From Enoplolaimus lenunculus (Eukaryota; Nematoda; Enoplea; Enoplida; Thoracostomopsidae), in NCBI GenBank assembly GCA_030248215.1, contig JASANG010002509.1, positions 434,001 through 498,000 on the forward strand: a stretch of DNA of 64,000 nt. The letters are read 5' to 3'. The translations under genes and the position numbers were made by a program. Positions 34,991 through 45,590 of the stretch are shown in pieces. Position 1 is the first letter of the stretch; each line of letters begins with the position of its first letter. The notes under the pieces were generated by a model that was given only the letters and a program-made list of their open reading frames with translations, was not told the DNA's origin and made no database searches.

Positions 34991-37756
34991 AAGATTTGTA
35001 TATACTACAACAGTAGCAAAAATTGGTATTAATATGAAATTGTGAAAGCAGTAAATACCGGAAAACTGTTAATTTATATTTCAATTTCAGGGCTTAAAAA
35101 CAGGGTGTAGGTTAGAATTTTAATTTAGCCGAGTACTGTTTTTCCTAGCACACTTTTGCTGGTTTAGCATCGGCTAAAAGATGAAAAATACAATTTTTAT
35201 ACTGTAACCCCAGCTCTAAAAGTTGATTGTTTGCAGTTGGCATATATTCCTTATGATGTGAGAATTTGCGTCTTAGAGATGCTGTTTGCTGTGGTCAGTC
35301 GCATTGCTCAGAGACCGCAATTTTGTCGCGTATGCAACACTGTGAGTTAGAACTTTATTTAATTTTACTATTTCTTGCCAAAGCTTCTTATCGTTACATT
35401 TTGTGCTATTAAAAGCTCGTATTCGTAAATGTTGGTAGCACCTATTAGCAGTTGGTGAAGTTGTCCTCTAACCTTGGAACCCGCGAATGGTGAGATTCGA
35501 TATTCAGCACGTTGTTCGAGCCTGATTTGAGTCTACTTGTGTACCAATTTTGAGATATACAATTGCTAATGTTTGTTAGTTTGAAAACCTATCGCTAACT
35601 GATGATTGGTGCTATACGCGTTTGAGAATATGGGCCCTAATTTCGGTTTTATCGATAATAATGTTATCATATCGCAAACACAGTATATTTTGTTGTTTTT
35701 ATTATCGTTGTTGTGTCCTTAGTTACATGTTTAAGCTTCTGAAATATATTTCTTACGTTTCCAGGTGTCCTGATCTCTGATACTTGAGGAGTCACTGCAC
35801 GGTTCCGTGAATCAAAATAGTCCTCGCTTAAATTCAAGACTGAATTTCTTGTGGTGTCTATCAAAAAGTCTTGTACTAGACCAATCTGCTATTCAGGTCA
35901 ATTACTAGCCTAAGTCAATCTGCTATTTTGCAAAATACCAGTTTCGCCTTGGCTAAACTGCTATTAAACTTATAGACCAATCAGATTTGATTATTTTACA
36001 TCTTACAATCGCTATTTGGCCTTGCTATTTGCTTAGAATAGCAGACTTGCCTATAGGCTATTCGGTTATTGGCCTGAATAGCAGATTGGCCTACGATAGA
36101 TGCACTACTAAATAACACAATTTCGCGCGGCTTACTAAAACCTGCATTATTGTGATCTATTTATTGCTGTAGCATTGTAAGCAAAGTAAACGGTTTAGTC
36201 TAAAGCGTATTTATTCAAAAAGTCGTTGCAAACGTGAGTCTTTTGGCCAATGAGCGATTAATATCTTGAAATTTGTAATCTTCTTTGACTGAGGTTTAAA
36301 ATCATAGCATCAGTGCGCTGAAGCTCAGGACATAATTGTGTAAATTATTTTGATTAAGATTTCTTGGGATTTTTTCACCTCAAACGCTGACAATTTGTCG
36401 AAATTTCATTTCCAGCTTGAAATTATCAAACTTACATCGATTGGGCACTGAAATCACCATACGGTTCCATAGTCAAGGATTCGGGGTCTTTTTAGTCGAT
36501 CCTTCGTTGTCCCTATAAAGGAACGTTCTGCTATAGAACATCTGTGAGTATGTGGTGTTGTAGGGCACTTTTTATTCAGGGGCTACTGCCTTCTTGAACC
36601 CCCTTATTTTAAGGGACCCTAATCAAAATGGAGGGCTGACACCCCGAGATTCCCAGCACTTAGCGGTTCTTACGGTATAACGCTAGAAACGCAGTCTAAA
36701 ATTATTTCGTTAGAAATTCTGAGTGTTCCAACAATGAATTGCTTACTGTAGGGAATTTGGCGAGCGACAGTCCCACCCATCCTGGTTAGGGTGCCCTGAA
36801 CATGGTAGGGGTTCCTGTGGGCGGCAGCCCTCCAGAGAACACAATGATATTTTTCGATGTGGGGGGCAGTTTCCTTTGAAAAACGTGCCAAAATTTTTGA
36901 CCCCCTGGATAAGTTTTGGCCACGATTTTAAGTTTAGGCTGGCTGTCTGCCTGACAGCACAATTTCAGGCAAAGTTGCAACCTTGATTTTAATATGGCAA
37001 TTTTATGCGTTGATAACCCTCACCTAATGTATTCATTTGTCAGATTAGTAACGGCGTACGGAAACTTATTCACTGGGAGGTGATAGGTTTTATAACTTTT
37101 TTTGCCAGAAATAAAGCTTTATTATAATCCAAATTTTGTTTGCAGTGAACGTTTTCCAGCCGGGGATATACCCAGCTGGGCCAGTCACACCTACGGTGAG
37201 CTTCAAAATATAAAAAATTTTATATTTGAACTGAATTCATGATTCTTGCATAAATTCCAAAATCTGCACTGTAGTGACCCGAATAAGAGGAGTGACTGAT
37301 ATTTGTTTGGCCTCTCCGGAGAGTACCACACCCCCCGTTATCCGGTTACGAACTCTTCTTTATTTTTAACCCGCCCTCCGCCGCCCTTCGAAACGTATAT
37401 ATCCAGTATTGCAACTATCCGTTGGATTAAACCTTTATTTGTCTTGTATCAAAAACTTGAACGATAAAGCAAGGTTAATACTTAGGAATGTACTTTTAAA
37501 ACTCAAGCATGCTTTAATGTTTCGAACTCAACTTTATTTGGCCCTGGAATCATTTATTCGCTACAATTAGGGATAATTAACACACATGGACTCTAATTAT
37601 GGTTTAGGGACTCTATCCGCTTGTGGACTCTTATTAGGGACACGGACTCCTATTGATTGGGATTCAAAACGCGGACCCCCTCTTATTACACCCCTTTTAT
37701 TTAGGTTACTGCAGTAAATGTACTATAGGGGATTTAGACTCTTACGTGGTCATATT
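34991..37756. other. Large intergenic interval with several repeats, no gene recognised
   Basis: At 35404-35636 lies an inverted-repeat element of the GCACCTATTAGCAGTTGGTG ... GATGATTGGTGCTATA type, also found near 39765, 42139, 44627 and 57709. At 35880-36090 there is another inverted-repeat block built on CCAATCTGCTATTCAGG. At 36540-36960 lies a CCCGTAGCC-like GGGG-rich repeat, and at 37270-37715 a GACCCGAATAAGAGG element. No exon is supported before array gene 2. Confidence 0.55.
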
Positions 37757-37816
37757 TTAGGCAACGAAACTTTTTTCCATATTCGACCACTGCACCCTCG
37801 CTCGGCAACTTAGACA

Positions 37817-38335
37817 ATGACGGTCGATTTCTACTATAACAATTTGCGCAAAAGTCAATCAATGATATCGTTGCCAACCCGTCCACAGGCACCACCGCTT
37901 CTCCGACAATCAAGCCGAGTGTTCGCGACAAAGGCCGTTCTGCCAACAGCTAAATTTCGGCCGATGGACTATGAGTTGCGGACTCAGTACAAACCGAGCC
38001 GCCACGTCCCGCCGCATATGGTCCACGCGTACACTGCGGATTTAGATCCGGTTTGGTATGATCGCCGTTATACAAGCTCGTATCGTATTTATCTGCCGTA
38101 TTATCGGTTTTCAGTGCCACTGAATTACTATGACTTCTACTCAAAGCATCGTTCGTTTCGACAAGATCAAGATTATTTGCTGAATCCGTTTGCGTTGGAC
38201 AATGGACTGTCGCGAGTGTACGCGCGGACGTATGTGTCTCGAGACTATCCTCAATCGACCATGTGGAAATCGTATTGGCTCAGTCCGCGATATTATAAGC
38301 GTAAAGTTTGGGGATGGTATAATAAGTTGTATTAA
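37817..38335 (+). CDS. Array gene 2: Tyr-rich basic protein, 172 residues
   Basis: An acceptor CATATTTTAG ends 56 bases before the ATG. Tyrosine makes up 23 of 172 residues (13%). In order: MTVDFYYNNLRKSQSMISL with a Ser in R-x-x-S-hydrophobic-x-x-L context (residues 12-19), a Pro/Gln-rich linker, DPVWYDRR (77-84), a Y/P/R block (YLPYYR, LNYYDFY), and a basic aromatic tail (SYWLSPRYYKRKVWGWY). No signal peptide or transmembrane segment. The DPxWxDRR motif recurs in array gene 7. The composition recalls the W/Y/R-rich parts of arthropod muscle proteins such as flightin, but I see no alignment good enough to name it. Confidence 0.72.
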   Translation: MTVDFYYNNLRKSQSMISLPTRPQAPPLLRQSSRVFATKAVLPTAKFRPMDYELRTQYKPSRHVPPHMVHAYTADLDPVWYDRRYTSSYRIYLPYYRFSVPLNYYDFYSKHRSFRQDQDYLLNPFALDNGLSRVYARTYVSRDYPQSTMWKSYWLSPRYYKRKVWGWYNKLY

Positions 38336-38916
38336 AGGTTAAGCCATAGTCACCAGCGCGGCCAGTATTCAAATGGGGGGTCAGCGTCAATAAGAGTATG
38401 TTTACGGTTTCGGTTCCGCTTTCCATCAGAAATTTTTTACGATAAAACGGTGGTTCCTGCCTTGTAAATTGTTACTTTTCGACCCCGGAAAGTCGTTTCG
38501 CTCGTGAGAGTTTTCTCAGTATGTATTGTGCGTCCGTGTGTTACAAATTTCTGGACCCCCCGCTGCCAAGCGCTCGGCATTTGTATACTTTGTTTCACAC
38601 GCCTAAGTTTAGCCTTAATCCCTAAGCGTAAACCAGAACCTAAAGCTTGAGCTTGACCCTAAAGCTATGAAACTTCCCACATCTATACACATATAAGCCT
38701 ATTAAGCCTAATCCTAAGCTGAAATTATGCCAAACTGTGATTATTTCAAACTGTGTGGGCAAAGTGTCCGAATGCCCAGCGGTCTCAAGGTGAACCTTTT
38801 AGTGTTACACTCAGTAACACGGCATTGTGCGGTTGTTCATACTTGCCTTGGTTCTATTTTGACTCAGTTGTGTTCATTTTTTCGCTTCTAATTATTAATA
38901 CTGCCATTATTGCTGC
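38336..38916. other. Flank with decayed TTAGGC-like scraps
   Basis: Degenerate CCTAAG units at about 38600-38720, otherwise no feature. Confidence 0.4.
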
Positions 38917-39113
38917 GGTCAATGTTACTTTTAGAACCTTCATAGTAGATTAAGCGTATTCCTAAGCCTTAACCTAAGCGTTGCAAAAGCGTATCCCTAA
39001 TCCTAAGCCTAAGCCTAAGCTTAAGCCTAAGCAAAACAATGTAGTCTAGAATTTAAGGCTACTCTTTTACAGACCAAATACAAACCGGGACGGCCTTAAA
39101 AGTAACACGGGCT
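38917..39113. mobile_element. TTAGGC-core MITE, GTTACTTT-end subfamily
   Basis: Ends GGTCAATGTTACTTTTAGAA and CGGCCTTAAAAGTAACACGGGCT. Flanks ATTGCTGC and ATTACTGC form an 8-bp duplication with one mismatch. Confidence 0.88.
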
Positions 39114-40083
39114 ATTACTGCTATAATAATTGCTTTTCATATAGTGCTTGTACTAAACGCTGGTATTAGTTGTAGGGTATATTTCAGGTAAAATAATTTA
39201 ATACTTTTGCTGTATTGGGTAATGATAAAAATTGATGCGGCACAACTCAAATTTACCGATGGTTGTGTGTTTTTTGGATGGCCAGTCTTAAAAAACGAAC
39301 CAGATATTTTGAAACGGTTCCTAAAATACAATTATAGATGCTGCTGATTATTTATGTAATATCAACATTAACCTGTGTTATGATGATACCGTAATTTTGA
39401 ATGTTTTTTTGAAATTTTTGTGTTAATTTTAATTCGGTTCTAATTTTACATTTAAACGTAACCGAAGCCGGTATATTTATATATACTGTATTGCTTATTG
39501 CTTTTTGATGCAGTTTTGCAATATAAATGCTTGTAATAAGTTTTTCAATATCATTGCTCAATAATTCAGTAGCTGGTACAGTTTGTATTTTTGACGCTAT
39601 TTGTTTGTCTTTTATTGTTGTCCTGAAAAAAATTAACGGTCAACATTTATCGCTGGTGGATCCAACGGCAGAATCCCCAACCTAAGCTTCCACAAATGGG
39701 TTCAAACTGAAGCCGTTGTATGAAGGTTTAGCACTAAAACGACGCCGTCTTGTGCGTTCGATTGGCTGAGCTCGTATTTCCTAATGAGTCGAGCGCTTTA
39801 TCGTCAGTCCGTGATAGGTTTTGTAACTTTCAAACCAATGAATTGTGAGATTCAAAATTCAGCACATTTTTGCATTTCGTTTGTTGGATTTTCGTAGCAA
39901 TTTTTAGGTCCGTAGTTGCAGGAATTCGTCTCGGTTGAAATCTATTGCTCATTAGTGATATGCGCTATACGCATCTGAGAATGTTGGCCCGGTACGTATG
40001 GAAATTTTTAAAATGTGCTGATAGAAAGCATTCTCGTTTCGACGTTTTATAATTGATGCGACACTAAGCTTGGAGGAATTCAG

Positions 40084-40088
<5 letters not shown>
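39114..40088. other. No gene recognised; repeat near 39765-39985
   Basis: AT-rich. The segment at about 39765-39985 is a decayed copy of the element that ends in TGCTATACGCATCTGAGAAT and GGCCC, better seen at 44627 and 57709. Confidence 0.45.
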
Positions 40089-40154
<66 letters not shown>

Positions 40155-40206
40155 TGTGGGAACATGAACGTGAGGGTATATATTTTGTGTATCCTTTCTG
40201 TTTTCA

Positions 40207-40241
<35 letters not shown>

Positions 40242-40305
40242 TGTGGGAACATGAACGTGAGGGTATATATTTTGTGTATCCTTTCTGTTTTCATCTTTTA
40301 GGCAC
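40089..40305. repeat. Duplicated (ATT)n microsatellite unit
   Basis: A long (ATT)n run (about 40089-40151) is followed by a 55-base unit containing TGTGGGAACATGAACGTGAG, then a second shorter (ATT)n run (about 40210-40240) and an identical copy of the 55-base unit. The poly-Ile and poly-Asn frames here are artefacts of the repeat. Confidence 0.92.
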
Positions 40306-40363
40306 GGAATTTAGGTTGGTTGCTAACAAAATACAGATATGGCTCCAGTTGTCTTAAAAAAGT

Positions 40364-40572
40364 GGACCCATGTATAGGACAGGGCCGTATCGTTTTTCGG
40401 AGGGGCTGTATTAGAGTCAGTTTAAGCTTTAGACTAGACTTTTTGCTTAGGCTTAGGCTTAGACTTAGGTTTAGGAATATACTCATTCTTACACTTAGGC
40501 TAAGACTTAGGCTTAGGGTTTGGCTTCGGAATATGCTAAAATACTGTTCCGCCCCTGTTCTTTACACTGGCC
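40364..40572. mobile_element. TTAGGC-core MITE with mismatched ends (hybrid)
   Basis: The left end, CCCATGTATAGGACAGGGCC, belongs to the AGAACAGGGCCGG subfamily, while the right end, CGCCCCTGTTCTTTACACTGGCC, belongs to the GTAAAGAACAGGGGCGG subfamily. No clear target duplication. Recombination between two elements through their TTAGGC cores would explain it. Confidence 0.82.
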
Positions 40573-40860
40573 GATATATTTAAAAATATCATGTAAACAG
40601 TATTAATGTTTCAGTCACAGCAGTTACTTAAAATGAATAAAAGTTGAAAAAAGTCTTAAATTATAAGTCTGGTTATAATTTATTGTGTATGCGTAAACTT
40701 TTCCCTTTAACAATCGGATATATGAATGTTTATTTTCACTCGAGTAAACTTAATCATTTATTGTCTGTAAGTATTTTTTAATTCGCTTTTCACATGATTT
40801 TCGGAGCAGCTATGACTAAAAGTATAGGTTGGTTGATTTTGTCAATTTTATTATACGTTT

Positions 40861-41060
40861 GGCTCATGTATAGAACAGGGCCGGATCGTTTTCTGGCGGG
40901 GCTGTAATAGAGTCAGTTTAAGCTTGAGACTAACTTTTTTGCTTAGGCTTAGGCTTAGGAATATGCTAATTCTTTCGCTTTGGCTTAGACTTTAGGCTAA
41001 GGCTTAGGCTTACGAATATACGCTTATACTACTGTGCCGGCCCTGTTCTATACATTGACC
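40861..41060. mobile_element. TTAGGC-core MITE
   Basis: Ends GGCTCATGTATAGAACAGGG and GCCGGCCCTGTTCTATACATTGACC. Flanks ATACGTTT and AGACGTTT form an 8-bp duplication with one mismatch. Confidence 0.9.
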
Positions 41061-41209
41061 AGACGTTTTGTATCTTGTCGAGTCAGTAAATGAGACACCT
41101 CTGAAATTTAGCAAACTTTTCACAAATGTACGCGAAGAAATCGATTCATTTCAAAATTTTAGGCTTTTTTCTTTTAAAATAAACTTTACATTATTGTTCG
41201 TGCCCGCGT

Positions 41210-41407
41210 GGCCAATGTTACTTTTAGGGCCGTAACAGTAGGTTAAGCAAATTCCTAAGCTTAAGCCATAAGCTTAAGCGTTACAAAAGCGTCTTCGTAA
41301 ACCTAAGCCTAAGCCTAATTTTAAGCAAAAAATGTAGTCTAGAGTGTAAGTCTACTCTTTTACAGACCCACCAGAAACCAAGGGGGGGCATAAAAGTAAC
41401 ATGGACC
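41210..41407. mobile_element. TTAGGC-core MITE, GTTACTTT ends, perfect 8-bp TSD
   Basis: Ends GGCCAATGTTACTTTTAGGG and AAAAGTAACATGGACC; identical flanks GCCCGCGT (41202-41209 and 41408-41415). It lies 145 bases before array gene 3. Confidence 0.93.
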
Positions 41408-41552
41408 GCCCGCGTTATCGCCGCAATTAATTTGGCATCTTCTGAACTTTTTAATTTTTAATATTTTATGCAATGTTTTCATTGTTGACGCTCACGGCAT
41501 TAGACTCTTTTAAGCACCTAATCTATGTTGCTATTTTAGACTCAAATATACA

Positions 41553-42011
41553 ATGCTTACTCGCCAAGACCCAACCGATTTTGCGCTCTACAGCCAGCCA
41601 ACGAAAGATCCGATTACAGCATCGGTAAACTCAATCAGCTTTAACCGTGTCAACCAACCGCTGTTCTGCATTCGTCGTTCGGGTCAGCACAGCTATTTGA
41701 GACCATGGTACCTTGAGTACCGTGTTTCCAGCCGGGGTGCGACCCGTTGCCATCATGGGGCGGCGCTGTACAACCCCCTTCCGTACGACAAGCGTTTGGC
41801 GTCTCCATATTATGGCAATTTTCCATACTACACGTACCATACGCCACGAGGACTTTATCGAACTGATACCGATAGCCATACGTCGTACTATCCACAGTAC
41901 GATTACTACTATACTCGGTACTTGGAACCGCTTTATCAGCGTCGGATCATCTCCGAAGCCCTGTTGCCGTCTGAGTCAACGTTCACTCATTATTTGGCTC
42001 CTGCCTATTAA
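41553..42011 (+). CDS. Array gene 3: Tyr-rich protein, 152 residues
   Basis: Acceptor GCTATTTTAG ends 13 bases before the ATG. The N-terminus, MLTRQDPTDFALYSQPTKDP, is polar; there follows RPWYLEYR (near residues 50-57), and the second half is a dense Tyr block (SPYYGNFPYYTYHTPRGLYR, then YYPQYDYYYTRYLEPLYQRR). No signal peptide or membrane segment. No clear RxxS-L motif as in genes 2, 6, 7 and 8, though FCIRRSG lies in the same half. The overlapping frames in the other registers have no independent support. Family not recognised. Confidence 0.7.
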   Translation: MLTRQDPTDFALYSQPTKDPITASVNSISFNRVNQPLFCIRRSGQHSYLRPWYLEYRVSSRGATRCHHGAALYNPLPYDKRLASPYYGNFPYYTYHTPRGLYRTDTDSHTSYYPQYDYYYTRYLEPLYQRRIISEALLPSESTFTHYLAPAY

Positions 42012-43428
42012 TTTATTAAATTTATATTTTCAGTCAATTTATAACCATTTTGCTTGATCTGTTCGAATTTAATTTTAATAGAAAAATTACTAAATTTTAA
42101 CACATTTCCGCATGAATATTTTTTAATTCATCTGACATCTAGAGCCGTATTCTTAAATGTGTGTAGCACCTGACACCAGCTGGTGATATAGGTCTTATAA
42201 CTTTTGAACCAGTGAATACTGAAGCTCAAAATTCAGCACATTAAACGCATATGATTTGCTCTGCTACTGTACCAATTTTGAACACAACAACTGCAATAAT
42301 TAGTGCAGTTTGAAAACGTGCTTTTGTTATCACAGCTCGACTATCAGAGCTTGTGTAACAATTATCAAATACTGCGCACTGTGTTGGATTTCATGTGCAA
42401 ACGCTCTAAGCTGCCCATAGTATACTCTATGCGGGAAAGGGTTGATTTTGAAATTGGCTTTCGTGTACTGTGTCTCATATGCTGCTTATTTTGCCATGTA
42501 ATTTTGGTGATGTGTTGTATATCGAATTTTCTGTACAACGAAGACTTATACGTAACAAAAAGCCAAGGTTTCATACCAAGTTTGCTGGTCAAATTAACCG
42601 TAAATTATAAGAATCAAAACTACAATGCGAGAAACGAATACATATTACCCCCAAACCGGAATTTAGGTGCCACTGTTAGCTTTTGATTATTGTCGTACGG
42701 TATGTTTCTTGGATTCAAATTTTGGCAAAAATTATTCGGATTAAGCATTGTATAATAATTGAAATTTCACAGTTTAAAACAGTTAGTGTTGCGTTGAGAG
42801 TGACTATTTAATTGCATATCAACTCTCATTTGTTGTCACGTTCTTGCGTATATTGACAAAAATAGTGCTTTGTATAGCCATAACTTGCCGCTGTATTGCA
42901 TTGTGAATAGCCATGCAATTACTGGTGTGATTGATGGGTCTGGATTCGTCCCAATCAAGATTTTACTGTTTTGTGTTGAGGGTTGCGCCCTGAACCAAAA
43001 AGCACAGCAGGTTTTCAAAAACAACCGAAATGGTTTTAACTATCATTATACCAAATTGCTATACAATTATGTTTGTGTCTTTATTATGGTCATTTTGCTT
43101 GTACGAATTAATCGAAATCATCAAATGTTTCGGTACCTCAAATTAGGAGTTGTTCAAAATGACCTCGCTAAATTGTTAACGGTCTTCAATTTCTGTTATC
43201 TCTAGTCCAACCAGGGGACTAAACCCCCTCCCCGGAATAAATGTTGACCCCCACTAGAAAATTATTGTCATTGGTTATAAGTCATTGGAAACCCTTGTAT
43301 GCCCCTCCTAAGAAGTGTTTAGCTCCCATAGCAAGGTGAGTTAGCTACAGGCCTGTACCTGCATTAAGAAAAGTAGTTGGTCATGGGAAATGTATAAAGT
43401 GTCACGAAAACGAATTGATGTATTTACC
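42012..43428. other. Intergenic interval with two interspersed repeats
   Basis: At 42139-42313 lies a copy of the GCACCTGACACCAGCTGGTG element; at about 43203-43355 a minus-strand copy of the CCCGTAGCCAG repeat (ending GCAAGGTGAGTTAGCTACAG). The 127-codon frame at 42303-42686 has many Cys but no recognisable domain, an unsupported start and no splice context; it is not called. Confidence 0.5.
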
Positions 43429-43623
43429 GGCCAATGTAAAGAACAGGAGCGGAACAGTATTATAAGCATATTACTAAGCCTAAGCCTAAGCCTAAGCGTA
43501 AGAATGAGAACATTCCTAAGCCTAAGCCTAAGCCCAAGCCAAGCTAAAAATTAGTCTAAAGCTTAACGCTACTCTATTGTAGTCCCACAGAAAAACGTTC
43601 CGCCCCTGATCTTTACATGGGCC
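43429..43623. mobile_element. TTAGGC-core MITE
   Basis: Ends GGCCAATGTAAAGAACAGGA and CGCCCCTGATCTTTACATGGGCC. Flanks TATTTACC and CATTTCCC match at six of eight positions. Confidence 0.88.
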
Positions 43624-43904
43624 CATTTCCCGAACGCATTGCAGTCTTCACTAATTTTAAGATAACAATACGTAATTAGCTTAACTTCGTGTAATATTCG
43701 CTATATGCTTCGTATTTGTGCTGTGAAGTTCGTATTAAAATTAATGCTATTTGGCGTTTGAGAATTCTTATTCTATCAGTAAACTGATTATGAGCGATAA
43801 AGCTGAGGTCAAGAGCAATTTTACAATCTGTCGAAGTATTTTTAGGCGTAAACTTGAATTATATAATATTAGCTACTTGTAGAAAATGTTCTGTTTGACG
43901 CATA

Positions 43905-44115
43905 CACTGTAAAAAACGGTGAGTCAAATTGACTCCTTCCGAAATAGGCTCTACGGGACTATACAAATTGAGTCAAAATTTGACTCCACCAGAGTCACAT
44001 TCAACTCAATGAGTCGCACATTTGACTCTGGCGGAGTCAAATTTTGACTCAATTTGTGTAGTTCTGTAGAACCTATTTCGGGGTGAGTCAAGTTGACTCA
44101 CCATTTTTTGCAGTG
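43905..44115. mobile_element. CACTGCAAAAA-type MITE with TA duplication
   Basis: Ends CACTGTAAAAAACGGTGAGT and CACCATTTTTTGCAGTG, flanked by TA on both sides (43903-43904 and 44116-44117). The arms are inverse copies built on GAGTCAAATTGACTC and GACTCCACCAGAGTC. This is the best example of the family, and the TA duplication points to a Tc1/mariner-type source. Confidence 0.88.
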
Positions 44116-44421
44116 TAGATTTTCCGGTTTTGTCAACCGTTTTCTAACTCTTGTAGCGTTCTGGTTATCAAAGTCTGTATTACAAGCCAATTGGAAAAAC
44201 GTACAGTGGAATATTACTGCGCAAGAATGTTGATCACACCTGCTGAGAGATTTTGGTTTAAAACACGTTAATACATTAGCAAGGTTCAATTAAATCGCAT
44301 TGTAATGTTTACTGGTGCTTAACTGCGATGATGCTAATTTTACTGTCGTTGCAAAAGCAACCATCTTTACAGTTGACGCTCCGAATACGGCATACACGAC
44401 GAACTGTCGAACTTAATAGGT

Positions 44422-44535
44422 TTAGGCTTAGGCTTAGGCTTAGGCTTAGGCTTAGGCTTAGGCTTAGGCTTAGGCTTAGGCTTAGGCTTAGGCTTAGGCT
44501 TAGGCTTAGGCTTAGGCTTAGGCTTAGGCTTAGGC
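44422..44535. repeat. (TTAGGC)19, perfect interstitial telomere-type array
   Basis: Nineteen uninterrupted TTAGGC units, followed by a TTAAGC variant and one more TTAGGC. Unlike the MITEs around it, no GGCC(C/A)ATGT terminal repeat is visible on either side. TTAGGC is the nematode telomere repeat. The Arg-Leu and Lys-Pro frames through it are artefacts. Confidence 0.95.
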
Positions 44536-44626
44536 TTAAGCTTAGGCAAGTGCTAAATTATTAGCGCTGTTCGATGGATTTCTGATAGAAATCTCAAACT
44601 TGTAGTCAAAAGTTTAAGCCTAACGA

Positions 44627-44834
44627 TTATCTCAGCACCTAGCACCAGTTGGTGTTAGGTCTTGTAACTTTCGGACCAGGGAATATACAGGTTTGAAATT
44701 CAACACATTTACTGCATTCGATTAACTCTACTTCTGTGCAAATTTGAAGATCTGCAATTGTAGCAGTTCGTTAGTTTGAAAACCTATTACTAACTGGTGA
44801 CAGGTGCTATATGCAATTGCGAATACGGGCCCTA
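44627..44834. mobile_element. CACCAGTTGGTG inverted-repeat element
   Basis: Left arm GCACCTAGCACCAGTTGGTG, right arm ACTGGTGACAGGTGCTATA followed by CGAATACGGGCCC. The interior contains GTTCGTTAGTTTGAAAACC. Related copies at 35404, 39765, 42139 and 57709. Confidence 0.7.
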
Positions 44835-44939
44835 AATATAGTAGTATCTTATACGTTTAAGTAATTTTCAGGTTCTGTATCTTAGTGCCATAATATCTCT
44901 CGAAGTTTTCACCTTACCGCTAGCTGAGTTTGCTTTTCC

Positions 44940-45590
44940 ATGTCCCAAACATTTTTGGCCCGGCTTCGTCGGGAACTCGGCGACGACTCTGCCAATCTCT
45001 CATATATCGCCGAAGACCCGCGATCCCCGGAAGAAATCATCGATGGCGCTCGTGTCCCAAATCCCTCGGCTCCCACAGACTTGTACCTGGAAGGTCGTTA
45101 TCAGTCTGATTATGTTCCTCGTCCCACTGTCGACGTTTACGAAGCGCTTCTGTATCCGTCGGACCCACGTGATCCAGTAGATCCAGCGGCAACCTATGAA
45201 TCGCCAATGCAAAGCTACTATTATGGCTCCGCACCACGGGGTTCTAGTCGAGATCAGACGCGAATGCAAACAAGCCGCGGTCTATACGTCCCAAAATACT
45301 GGAAAAGCTCGGCCGCTCACGGGCCGTCCGGATCCCAGAATCCTCCTCCGCGAGCGGAAGAGTCCCAATTTGGCCGAGAAACGTATAACAGCCGAGTTCA
45401 ATTTCAACGCCCGCTGACCAGTATTCGGCTAATGCCACGCCAGCCTTCGTATTGGGATAAATCAGACGTGAAACATGCGTTGACAATGTACAAGCTTGGA
45501 CTGATGGATATGAGGATGCTTGACCAGTATTGGCTCGAACCAACTCGACATAGTCGTCGACTCGCCGCACAGAATTATGAAGGAAAATGA
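44940..45590 (+). CDS. Array gene 4: basic Tyr/Pro-rich protein, 216 residues
   Basis: Acceptor AATTTTCAG ends 68 bases before the ATG. This is the longest array member. The N-terminal half is Pro/Asp/Tyr-rich (DLYLEGRYQSDYVPRP, YPSDPRDPVDP, MQSYYYG), the middle is Ser/Gln/Pro-rich and probably disordered, and the C-terminus has a likely amphipathic helix ending in YW (VKHALTMYKLGLMDMRMLDQ then YW). That helix aligns with the C-terminus of array gene 1. The tail is basic (RHSRRLAAQ). A good donor, GACAG/GTGAGC, follows the TGA by about 18 bases. No signal peptide or membrane segment. Family not recognised. Confidence 0.7.
   Translation: MSQTFLARLRRELGDDSANLSYIAEDPRSPEEIIDGARVPNPSAPTDLYLEGRYQSDYVPRPTVDVYEALLYPSDPRDPVDPAATYESPMQSYYYGSAPRGSSRDQTRMQTSRGLYVPKYWKSSAAHGPSGSQNPPPRAEESQFGRETYNSRVQFQRPLTSIRLMPRQPSYWDKSDVKHALTMYKLGLMDMRMLDQYWLEPTRHSRRLAAQNYEGK

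Noticed and set aside
40064-40357. Poly-Asn and poly-Ile frames
   Set aside because: They are the (ATT)n microsatellite and its duplicate.
42303-42686. 127-codon Cys-rich frame
   Set aside because: It begins in a repeat element, has no acceptor-like site near its start and no recognisable motif.
44422-44535. A true chromosome end or telomere
   Set aside because: Unique sequence and intact genes lie on both sides; the array is interstitial.
44328-44564. Arg-Leu and Lys-Pro dipeptide-repeat proteins (also at 12360, 25480, 25694, 26452, 34680, 34770, 57255)
   Set aside because: They are translations of TTAGGC tracts in both orientations, occur on both strands at once and lie inside mobile elements.
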